In this document: positions 21,101-27,820 of the stretch, piece after piece
Numbering within the stretch: the stretch's first letter is position 1
Layout: every line of letters begins with the position of its first letter
Assembly: GCF_900129315.1 (NCBI RefSeq)
Contig: NZ_FQUS01000019.1
Location: 1 to 64,000, forward strand
Reading direction: 5' to 3'
From: Fodinibius roseus
GTDB lineage: Bacteria; Bacteroidota; Rhodothermia; Balneolales; Balneolaceae
DNA length: 64,000 nucleotides
Made by a program: the position numbers and the translations under genes
The notes under the pieces: model-generated
Seen by the model: the letters and a program-made list of their open reading frames with translations, nothing else
Told to the model about the DNA's origin: nothing
The model's database searches: none

Positions 21101-21441
21101 TCGAGCTCCTTGCGGACATCCGACTCGGCGATATAGAGGTCCGTGCCCCAGTTGAAATTCAATTTTACAACCGAGGCCCCCTGGTTTGAGATGGAGCGCA
21201 CCCGGCGCACGCCGCTGATACTGCCTACGGCTTCTTCAATGGGGCGGGTGATAAGCGTTTCCATGTCCTCCGGAGCCACCCCCTCGTAGGTGGTATAGAC
21301 CGTAATTGTGGGGAAGGAGACATCCGGGTAGAGGTCAAGCCTCAAATTAGACAGACCAAAAAGGCCGAATCCAATGACGATGAGGCTTGTCATGAAGAAA
21401 GTAACCGGTCGCTCAACCGCTTTTCGTGCTAAAATTTTCAT
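18148..21441 (-). CDS. RND efflux transporter permease (first pump subunit)
   Basis: A 1097-residue RND protein, longer than the usual 1020-1050. Span 1 contains RPVTFFMTSLIVIGFGLFGL, and span 4 keeps both relay aspartates, GMVVDDAVVVLEN (near residue 400). The extra length lies near residues 490-580, between the two halves, and includes a hydrophobic stretch (LLLLGALIYPLIRLFNYLAG) that may be an added membrane or amphipathic segment. It is encoded 23 bases after the adaptor gene and overlaps the next RND gene. The pump uses the proton gradient to export compounds through adaptor and outer-membrane channel; no TolC-type channel gene is present nearby. Confidence 0.92.
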   Translation of the reverse strand: MKILARKAVERPVTFFMTSLIVIGFGLFGLSNLRLDLYPDVSFPTITVYTTYEGVAPEDMETLITRPIEEAVGSISGVRRVRSISNQGASVVKLNFNWGTDLYIAESDVRKELDFVRRTIPDDAEQPIVFSYDPNQEPVIVLTLTSNTRSSRELRTIAKQDLEQQLERIPGVASAETSGGYERQINIDISNEQMRSYNLSIATIGDKLQQENIQVPAGELIEGRTIYSLRTMGEFENVDQIRNTIIAVRDGEPLQLKDVATVEDGIAQPIGNVHIEGHDGVILNIYRQSDANVVTTANAVENSLDQLQDILPGDIEIDILTNRAEFIEMSIDNLLWTGLQAVILVVLILLAFLRSGRSALIIAISIPVSIIATFSVMDWAELSLNIISLSGLTLAVGMVVDDAVVVLENIFRFKEEGQDRDNASILGAQEVAVPVVISTLTTLVVFIPILFVPGIAGFLFRDLALTLSFALSISSLVALTLIPLMSSQLLTPGTEENKDNGNTEDSYLRQLLDWSRGTVYKRILAAPLLLLGALIYPLIRLFNYLAGTIVTFFSSRVGPPVSRFLDRLEHSYKHRLSTLLDRSGSVVIAAVILFLVTLPVFNFLGGEFFPNVDDNSFILDVRREPGVSLLELERSISRVEQIIRNDVPEARLVVSDFGDKEGIEGAENPGGYQGTVRVELVPQGERRRSESEILAPLLDQLEQVAGTEIKEVQQDPLSPEGENGLIVQIYGYEIQQKQELADAVKQRLREIKDIVNVFSTADQGRPELRVVMDRERISRIGMTTSQVATALSNAVKGDLATTYVDKGIEFEVLVQLHQRDKAATEDLRNLQVETPDGNWTPLSNLARIERYNGPTNILRINQERVTEVTADLSNIDLKEAADHTRQQLDQMSWPEGYRYEIAGSAEDQQASFNYLLIAFVIAGILTYMVMASQFESLVEPFIIILTIPLALTGVLLMLWVTGTSVSVTSMVGLILLSGIVVNNGIVMIDYIKILQARKVERSEAIIEGAGRRLRPILMTAVTTILSMVPLALELGSGSETWSPMARTVIGGLTMSTLLMLFVVPCLYKLINTMVEHLGFDSVHKEDPISNFNVNKML

Positions 21442-21464
21442 AAATTAGGAATATCTGATCTGTA

Positions 21465-22685
21465 TTACGGGGTAGAGCGGTCGGCTGATGGTGCGTCACC
21501 GTCCTGTTCTGCCTGTTCAATAGGCGTCTGCGGAGATTCCTCAAATTCCTGTTGTCCCGCAACCCGCACTTTCGTACTGTCATCGAGATTATTTTGTCCG
21601 GTAATAATGACCTCTTCGCCGGCCTGTACGCCCTCCAGAATTTCAATTTGGTTGCCCTGTTCGATGCCCAGGGTGAGTTCCCGCCGGAGGGCGAGCGAGT
21701 CGTCCTGAACGACAAAGGCAGAATAACTACGTTCCAGCTGGATGGTATTTGATTCGGGTTCGATAAGGGTTTGGACCTTCTCGACCAGCGCTGAGCGAGG
21801 AATCACTACGGCATTATCCCGGGTTTCTATATTAATGATCGATTCAACGAGCACGCCCTGAAAGATCGAAGGTCCCCGGTCGGTAAGGCTGATGACGACT
21901 TCTCCCAGCCCCGTGGAAGGATCCAGACGGGGACTGATTTGTGTTACGCGTCCCCTGCCGCTGACTTGCGGCTGGTTTGAGACGCGAAAATCCACCGGCT
22001 GACCGATTTTAACTTTACGCCATTCCTCCATCGGAAGAAAAACACGTGCCTGGTAACCTACAAGGTTGGCAACTTCATATGCCGTCTGTCCGGTAGTGGC
22101 CAGATCACCCTCCGAAATATTTCTGTTTAAAACCACCCCGTACACCGGTGAAGTGATGTTGGTGTTATTTAAATCCTCGCGGCTTTGGGTCAGGCTGGCC
22201 CGTGAAGCCTCCAGTTGGGCCTTGCTGCTTTGGAAAGTGGCCCGTGCGTTATCAAATTCCGAAGAGCTGATAAGATCTTTCTCGTATAGTTTCTGCTGCC
22301 GGTAGAACTGGAGGCTGTCTCTGATGTACGAGGACCGGCTCTGTTCCAGCTGAGATTTTGCCTGCTGAAAGCTATCCCGGAAAGGGACGGCATAAATTTC
22401 GGCTAATACCTCACCCTGTTGCACCGTATCACCGAGTTCGGCATGAATTTCTGTGATCCGGTTGGATACCTGAGGCGTCACATCCACAATTTCCTGGGCC
22501 CGGATATTTCCAAATGATTTGATCTGCTCTGAAATCGACTGGGATGAAGCGATAATAGTTTCAACGCTGGTAGCCCGCTGCTGGCCCGGGTTGTTGAAAG
22601 GAGCGCCGGGGTTTTCCGAAGTTCCACCGCATGACTGAAGCGTAACGAGCGCTATAAAAAAAGAATAATGGTATGTTTTTTTCAC
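21465..22685 (-). CDS. RND efflux periplasmic adaptor lipoprotein (HlyD/AcrA family)
   Basis: A 406-residue adaptor. The N-terminus has a lipoprotein signal with lipobox LQSC (Cys19), so the mature protein is probably anchored to the inner membrane by lipid. It is followed by the barrel-sandwich (lipoyl-like) half VVDVTPQVSNRITEIHAELG, a coiled-coil hairpin (about residues 110-185) and the second lipoyl half plus beta-barrel (SPVYGVVLNRNISEGDL). It links the RND pumps to an outer-membrane channel. First gene of the minus-strand operon adaptor-RND-RND, and only one adaptor is present for two different pump subunits. Confidence 0.92.
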   Translation of the reverse strand: MKKTYHYSFFIALVTLQSCGGTSENPGAPFNNPGQQRATSVETIIASSQSISEQIKSFGNIRAQEIVDVTPQVSNRITEIHAELGDTVQQGEVLAEIYAVPFRDSFQQAKSQLEQSRSSYIRDSLQFYRQQKLYEKDLISSSEFDNARATFQSSKAQLEASRASLTQSREDLNNTNITSPVYGVVLNRNISEGDLATTGQTAYEVANLVGYQARVFLPMEEWRKVKIGQPVDFRVSNQPQVSGRGRVTQISPRLDPSTGLGEVVISLTDRGPSIFQGVLVESIINIETRDNAVVIPRSALVEKVQTLIEPESNTIQLERSYSAFVVQDDSLALRRELTLGIEQGNQIEILEGVQAGEEVIITGQNNLDDSTKVRVAGQQEFEESPQTPIEQAEQDGDAPSADRSTP

Positions 22686-23278
22686 GTGAATATAATTTTA
22701 GAGCTATCAGAGTTTGCAACAGTGGGCTTACGAAAACAATTGGCAAATGATACACAGGGAAATCGCTGAAAAGGGGGGGGAGGCCATTTTTTAACTTTTT
22801 TAACATCCTTCGTAGTGAAAACTGGGGACCGACTGGATTCAATGCAGTAATCTCGGCGTACGGCTGGATATGGGCTAACGGTCTCCGGATAAATTGTTAT
22901 GCGGTCAACTGACCCGGTAGCGTACCCTGTCTGTGCTTGTATAACTACGCCGCGGTTCCTCACAATGTCGTTACCAGAACAATGCTTTCAGCTCCTGAGA
23001 ACACTGAAAGGCGAGTGGAAGGACAATTGTAAATGGGCCCACGATAATAATTGCCAAACCTCTTAAGAAAGAGAAACTTTTTTTATATTTTAACAAACAA
23101 AGGGCTTTGAAAACCAGGAGTTCAGATCAGAATCAAAGCCAGAGCGAGTCTGAAAGCGCGGAATATAAAGGCATAGGTGAATATTTTGAATTCGCGAACA
23201 TGCTGAGATTGAACAAAAGAACAGTTTTGCAAAGCCCTCTGATAAACAGAAACAGCCAACTATAGCTTAAAGGGAATT
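22686..23278. other. Intergenic region between efflux operon and transaldolase
   Basis: About 590 bases separate the divergent adaptor and transaldolase genes. Nothing with coding character is seen. The part next to the transaldolase is occupied by one copy of the dispersed inverted-end element (23101-23238, listed separately). The promoters of both flanking genes should lie here, but I see no unambiguous match to a known promoter consensus. Confidence 0.5.
23101..23238. repeat. Dispersed inverted-end element, copy 1 (MITE-like)
   Basis: A 138-bp element that starts AGGGCTTTGAAAACC and ends with the inverse, GTTTTGCAAAGCCCT, so the ends are inverted repeats (nine perfect bases, then A/T-rich similarity). 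It aligns in reverse orientation with elements at 24894-25031 and 47768-47895: all share TTTGCAAAACNGNTCTTTTG next to one end, CAAT-TC-GC just inside it, and a central imperfect stem-loop. It carries no gene. The 3' end lies 40 bases before the transaldolase start, so it may influence that gene. No direct repeat flanks this copy. Confidence 0.75.
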
Positions 23279-23947
23279 ATGAAATTTTTTATTGACACCG
23301 CTGACCTTGATGAAATACAGGAAGCCCACGATCTGGGAGTACTGGATGGAGTAACTACGAATCCCAGCTTATGCGCCAAGATCGGAGTGGCCGATTTCGA
23401 GGGACATATTGCCAAGATTTGCAACATGATTGAAGGCGACGTTTCGGCCGAAGTGGTTTCTACGGAGTATGATGACATCATGGCTGAAGCGCGTCACCTG
23501 GCTCAGATTGCTGATAATGTGGTGGTAAAAGTTCCCTTGATTAAAGAAGGGATTAAGGCCATTCGCAGCCTCTCTGATGAAGGGATCCGCACCAACTGTA
23601 CTCTCTGCTTTTCCGCAACCCAGGCGTTGCTGGCTGCCAAGGCGGGAGCAAGCTATATTTCTCCCTTTATCGGCCGTCTGGATGATATTTCCGATAACGG
23701 CATGCAGCTCATTGAAGATGTGGTCACTATCTACGACAACTATGGATTCGAAACCGAAATCCTGGCTGCCAGTATTCGTCACCCGATGCACGTGTTGGAG
23801 GCGGCGCGCCTGGGAGCGGATGTTGCTACGATGCCACTGAGCGTCATTGACCAGCTGCTTCATCATCCGCTGACGGACAGTGGCCTTGAGCGCTTTCTGG
23901 CTGACTGGAACAAGCTCCAGAAGGAATTGAAAACGCCCGCTGAGTAA
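23279..23947 (+). CDS. Transaldolase, TalC/fructose-6-phosphate aldolase type
   Basis: A 222-residue protein of the short transaldolase (TalC/FSA) class. It begins [13 protein letters not shown], has [11 protein letters not shown] (about residues 24-34), and the Schiff-base lysine is Lys84 in [11 protein letters not shown]. The family transfers dihydroxyacetone units between sugar phosphates (transaldolase) or cleaves fructose 6-phosphate. In an organism of this kind, transaldolase in the pentose phosphate pathway is the more likely role. It is a single-gene unit; a dispersed repeat element sits just upstream. Confidence 0.92.
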   Translation: MKFFIDTADLDEIQEAHDLGVLDGVTTNPSLCAKIGVADFEGHIAKICNMIEGDVSAEVVSTEYDDIMAEARHLAQIADNVVVKVPLIKEGIKAIRSLSDEGIRTNCTLCFSATQALLAAKAGASYISPFIGRLDDISDNGMQLIEDVVTIYDNYGFETEILAASIRHPMHVLEAARLGADVATMPLSVIDQLLHHPLTDSGLERFLADWNKLQKELKTPAE

Positions 23948-24104
23948 TGGTATAGGCCAGCGCGCTGTTTAATTTGGGCGCCATTGAAACATTCATGGAT
24001 TTATAGAAAAATACTATTAGTTTTGGTGCGCTCCGGGCAAGAGTGTGTCCGCAGATAACCCCCCGCTGCGGATATACGGTCAGACAGTCCCAGGGCATCT
24101 TTAA

Positions 24105-24860
24105 TCAGTTCTGGATCTGTTTTACATAGCCGTTAAAGCCCCGCTCCCTCAGCTCCTGCTTTTTTTGGCGAGCTTTGGCTTTTTCGATAAAAGTACCGTA
24201 ATAAACGCGATGAACGGTATCTTTGGAATGGTTGATCGCTTTAACGCGAGAACCGCGAATCTTTCTGGAAAGTTCAAAAGCTTTGGATTCATCACGGAAA
24301 GACCCCAACTGTACGGTATAGGTGGGTGTTTTAAGGTCCGCCACAGAGGAATGTTCAAGGCTGCCGTTCATCAGTATCAACGCCACTTTGGCGGTGCCGG
24401 GTCCAATCATCCCGATCTGGCGGGCCGCCTTCCTCGACAAGTCAATAATCCTGTTTTTTGCAAACGGCCCTCGGTCATTGATGCGTACCATAACGGACTC
24501 TCCGTTGGCCAGGTTCTGAACCCGTACAATGCTGTTAAAGGGGAGGGTGCGATGGGCGGCGGTAAGCTGATCCATATCATATTGTTCCCCGTTAGCCGTT
24601 AGCCTCCCTTGGAATTTGGGACCATACCAGCTGGCCATACCTTCCTCTATTTTTTTTCCCGGAATTCCCGCATCCGGAAAATCGATCTCCGGTGTTTTCT
24701 CAGGTTCTGTATCCTTGGTACGCGATAGGGTGCCGCACGAACTTATAACCATTGATGCGGCAAGAATGATAAATAAATAAGAAAGTTTTTGAGCCACTCT
24801 TTGCAAGGAGTAACCTGAAAATTTTTGGCCAATATATTTTACATCGAGCATAAAATCCAT
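24105..24860 (-). CDS. rlpA: RlpA-like septal ring lytic transglycosylase with SPOR domain
   Basis: A 251-residue lipoprotein. The hydrophobic stretch ends in lipobox ISSC (Cys42). The n-region before it is long (about 25 residues), so the true start could be a later non-ATG codon. The double-psi beta-barrel domain (about 75-165) starts EGMASWYGPKFQGRLTANGE and has the catalytic-site motif VRINDRGPF. The C-terminal SPOR domain (about 178-250, YTVQLGSFRDESKAFEL) binds denuded glycan at the division septum. RlpA cleaves peptidoglycan strands lacking stem peptides. It stands alone, with a dispersed element immediately upstream. Confidence 0.9.
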   Translation of the reverse strand: MDFMLDVKYIGQKFSGYSLQRVAQKLSYLFIILAASMVISSCGTLSRTKDTEPEKTPEIDFPDAGIPGKKIEEGMASWYGPKFQGRLTANGEQYDMDQLTAAHRTLPFNSIVRVQNLANGESVMVRINDRGPFAKNRIIDLSRKAARQIGMIGPGTAKVALILMNGSLEHSSVADLKTPTYTVQLGSFRDESKAFELSRKIRGSRVKAINHSKDTVHRVYYGTFIEKAKARQKKQELRERGFNGYVKQIQN

Positions 24861-24893
24861 CGCTTTGCAATGTTAAACAATATATATACAAAG

Positions 24894-25031
24894 AAGCCTT
24901 TGCAAAACCGTTCTTTTGGCCAATCTCGGCGTTATCGATCGGTTGAAATGCTCACATATGGAGTATATGCTGCGATTCCAACCTCCCTGAGGCCCTGACC
25001 TTGAATAAAATTCCTTGTTTTTCAAAGGCTT
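24894..25031. repeat. Dispersed inverted-end element, copy 2, with 7-bp flanking repeat
   Basis: A 138-bp element with perfect 9-bp inverted ends AAGCCTTTG and CAAAGGCTT, extended by AAAA-rich similarity. TACAAAG stands directly on both sides (24887-24893 and 25032-25038), which looks like a target duplication made on insertion. The interior has an imperfect palindrome around ATATGGAGTATAT. It fills most of the gap between rlpA and the DUF1206 gene. Being the most regular copy, it is probably the most recent insertion. It encodes no protein and would depend on a transposase elsewhere. Confidence 0.8.
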
Positions 25032-25058
25032 TACAAAGATAAATATCGTCTCCAAAAT

Positions 25059-25862
25059 TTAATACCCGTAAATTTTATGATAATAGGATAAGATAAGAAG
25101 ATATATCCCATAAATAAGCAGACCTGCCGCAGTAATTCCTAAAATCCATGCTCCGAAGGGTTGCGAACGCAGGGCGTTGAGTGCCTCATCAAGTCCTCCG
25201 GCTTCTTCTGGATTATAAGTCAGGGCTGCCTGGTAAAAAAGTATAGCTGTCATGCAGTAGACTATGCCCCAGGCGGAAATACCAATCTGACCTAATTTCC
25301 GAAGGGTTACCTGTTTCTTTTGACTCATGTGCCGGGTATCAAAGCTATAGTCAAAATTGGAAACATATGCCGAATAAAACTGGTAGAGCCCGGTAATCGA
25401 TATGAGTATAGCACAGAACATTACCAGCCATTTTCCGTAAGGAAGTTCCAATATTTGTCCGACCCATACTTCGGTACTTTGACTGCTGCTTCGGGTGTTG
25501 AGACCTTGAAAAATTTGCCATGCGGCATATGAAAATGAAAGGTAGAGACCGCCGGTAAAGAAGTCTGCAATTCTGATAAAAATGACTTCCTTGGTTTCGG
25601 CCCGGTCCTCGGGGTCGAGGAGTGATTGCACAATTTTCCAAATTGCATGGGCAAACAGTCCCACAGTACATCCTATTAATAAGATAGATCCAAAGGGCTG
25701 ATAAATAAATTCCTGGAGAGCTTGTTTTGTACCTGCGGTTTTGCCTCCCATCCCAATGGAGGCTTGCAGGGCCAGCAAGCCAACCATAAAATAGACCAGA
25801 CCCTTTGCAAGAAAACCAATCCGTGCAATGATTTTTATAACAGTTTGTTTATTCCTGACCAT
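25059..25862 (-). CDS. DUF1206 domain-containing membrane protein
   Basis: A 267-residue protein with about six membrane spans arranged as three repeats of a two-span unit, each starting with a pattern like ARIGFLAKGLVYFMVGLLAL (N-terminal copy) or GQIGISAWGIVYCMTAILF (middle copy). This is the DUF1206 pattern; the family has no established function. The gene stands alone on the minus strand, with a repeat element downstream and about 300 bases to the divergent glpD gene upstream. Confidence 0.85.
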   Translation of the reverse strand: MVRNKQTVIKIIARIGFLAKGLVYFMVGLLALQASIGMGGKTAGTKQALQEFIYQPFGSILLIGCTVGLFAHAIWKIVQSLLDPEDRAETKEVIFIRIADFFTGGLYLSFSYAAWQIFQGLNTRSSSQSTEVWVGQILELPYGKWLVMFCAILISITGLYQFYSAYVSNFDYSFDTRHMSQKKQVTLRKLGQIGISAWGIVYCMTAILFYQAALTYNPEEAGGLDEALNALRSQPFGAWILGITAAGLLIYGIYLLILSYYHKIYGY

Positions 25863-26163
25863 TCGGATAGAGGATAGAAGGAGTAGGCAGCGTTTAAAAA
25901 GTTTTATCTAAAGTTAATATGCGAAATAGTGATATGCCACCAGAAGGGTTATGCCGGTACGCCTTCGCGTCTCTGGTTTGTGAGGGTGGAGTATTAGAAG
26001 GGTTTGCCAAAAATTTAAATCTGTAAGGAAAGCAATTACTTTTCATTAGATTTTGTGAAAGGTAAATCTTTAATTGCTTATAAATATATAGGCAACTGTT
26101 AGTATAGGGTCGCTTCCCTCAGCCGCAGTGGAAAGTAACAATCTAATAATAAGGTTTTTTCTC

Positions 26164-27729
26164 ATGAAGATGAAAAGAGATGACATTGTCACTGAATTGA
26201 CCGATGATCCCCAAATATGGGATTTCATTATTATAGGCGGCGGGGCTACCGGTCTTGGTACGGCTGTGGAGGCGGCATCGCGCGGTTATCGTACGCTTTT
26301 ACTGGAGCAGCACGATTTTGCAAAAGGGACCTCCAGCCGAAGCACCAAGCTGGTCCATGGAGGCGTGCGCTACCTGCGGCAGGGGAATGTGTCGCTTGTG
26401 CTCGAAGCACTACGCGAGCGGGGACTGCTTCGCCGAAACGCCCCGCACCTGGTTAAGAATCAATCTTTTATTGTTCCCAATTACGACTGGTGGGAAGGCC
26501 CGTTTTACGGCATAGGACTCAAGATTTATGACAAGCTGGCCGGAGATTTGGGATTGGGACCTTCCGAGCATTTGTCCAAAGAGGAAACGCTGGAGCATAT
26601 ACCGACCCTTGAGCCCGACGACCTCGATGGGGGCATTATCTACCATGATGCCCAGTTTGACGATTCCCGCCTGGCTGTCAACCTGCTGCAGACGTTATTT
26701 GATGAGGGAGGCATCGGTGTTAATTATATGGAAGTGACCGGCCTGCTCAAGGCGAACAAGCTGGTTTCAGGCGTGAAGGTGGAAGACCGTGAGGGAACGC
26801 ATCGTTTTGAGCTGCAGGCCCGTGCGGTTATAAACGCGACCGGGGCTTTTACGGATACTATCCGGCAGATGGATAATCCCGATGCCCCGGGGATCATTCG
26901 GCCCAGCCAGGGCGTGCATATCGTGCTTGACGGTTCGTTCCAGCCGGGTGAAAGTGCGATTATGGTACCCAAAACGGATGACGGGCGGGTACTGTTCGCG
27001 GTGCCGTGGCATAACCGAATCATTGTAGGTACAACCGATACGCCCATTGATGAACCCAGCCTCGAACCGCGCGCCCGGCAGGAGGAAATCGATTTTCTGC
27101 TGACCCACGCGGCGCGTTATCTGACAAAGGATCCCGAACCCGATGATGTACTCAGTGTTTTTGCCGGCATTCGTCCTCTGGTGGCGCGCGGGGGAAACGA
27201 TGATACTGCCTCCATTTCCCGCGATCATACCCTGCTTATTGATCCGTCGGGGCTGGTAACCATTGCCGGGGGAAAATGGACAACCTATCGCAAGATGGCC
27301 GAGGATACGATTGACGAAGCGGCGGTGGTAGCGGGACTGGATGAACGGGAGTCTGTGACCGAAAACCTGCGCCTGCACGGATGGCTTAAAAATACGGAGG
27401 CCGCCGACCCCTTTGAGGGGTATGGCTCCGATGCCCTGGCCCTTAAAAAAATCGCTTCGGGGCATCCGGACGGCAACCCGAAACTCCATCCCCATCTGCC
27501 CTATACAGCGGCGGAGGTCATTTGGGCCGTCCGCAGTGAAATGGCACGCACGGTTGAGGATGTACTTGCGCGCCGTACCCGGTCACTGCTGCTGGATGCC
27601 CGGGCCAGCATAGAGATTGCCGAGCCGGTGGCCCGGCTGATGGCCGACGAGCTGGAGCGGGATCAACGGTGGATTGAGCAGCAGGTAAAAGCCTATACCG
27701 AATTGGCCAACGGGTATTTTTTAGGTTAA
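26164..27729 (+). CDS. glpD: Glycerol-3-phosphate dehydrogenase, aerobic (FAD)
   Basis: A 521-residue flavoprotein counted from ATG 26164, which has an AAGG sequence nine bases upstream; a GTG at 26128 would add 12 residues. The FAD motif IIIGGGATGLGTAVEAASRG is near residue 20, the glpD signature SSRSTKLVHGGVRYL follows near 60, and GGKWTTYRKMAEDTIDEA lies near 370. It oxidises glycerol 3-phosphate to dihydroxyacetone phosphate and passes electrons to quinone at the inner membrane. The C-terminal domain VIWAVRSEMARTVEDVLARR is typical. No glycerol kinase or transporter gene is adjacent. Confidence 0.94.
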   Translation: MKMKRDDIVTELTDDPQIWDFIIIGGGATGLGTAVEAASRGYRTLLLEQHDFAKGTSSRSTKLVHGGVRYLRQGNVSLVLEALRERGLLRRNAPHLVKNQSFIVPNYDWWEGPFYGIGLKIYDKLAGDLGLGPSEHLSKEETLEHIPTLEPDDLDGGIIYHDAQFDDSRLAVNLLQTLFDEGGIGVNYMEVTGLLKANKLVSGVKVEDREGTHRFELQARAVINATGAFTDTIRQMDNPDAPGIIRPSQGVHIVLDGSFQPGESAIMVPKTDDGRVLFAVPWHNRIIVGTTDTPIDEPSLEPRARQEEIDFLLTHAARYLTKDPEPDDVLSVFAGIRPLVARGGNDDTASISRDHTLLIDPSGLVTIAGGKWTTYRKMAEDTIDEAAVVAGLDERESVTENLRLHGWLKNTEAADPFEGYGSDALALKKIASGHPDGNPKLHPHLPYTAAEVIWAVRSEMARTVEDVLARRTRSLLLDARASIEIAEPVARLMADELERDQRWIEQQVKAYTELANGYFLG

Positions 27730-27820
27730 GGAATAAATGACAAAAAAAGGAAGAAAGCGTTGTATTATGACTGTTATTTTATATTTTCTGTTGTCATAAA
27801 AAAATACAGATCAAATTTGC

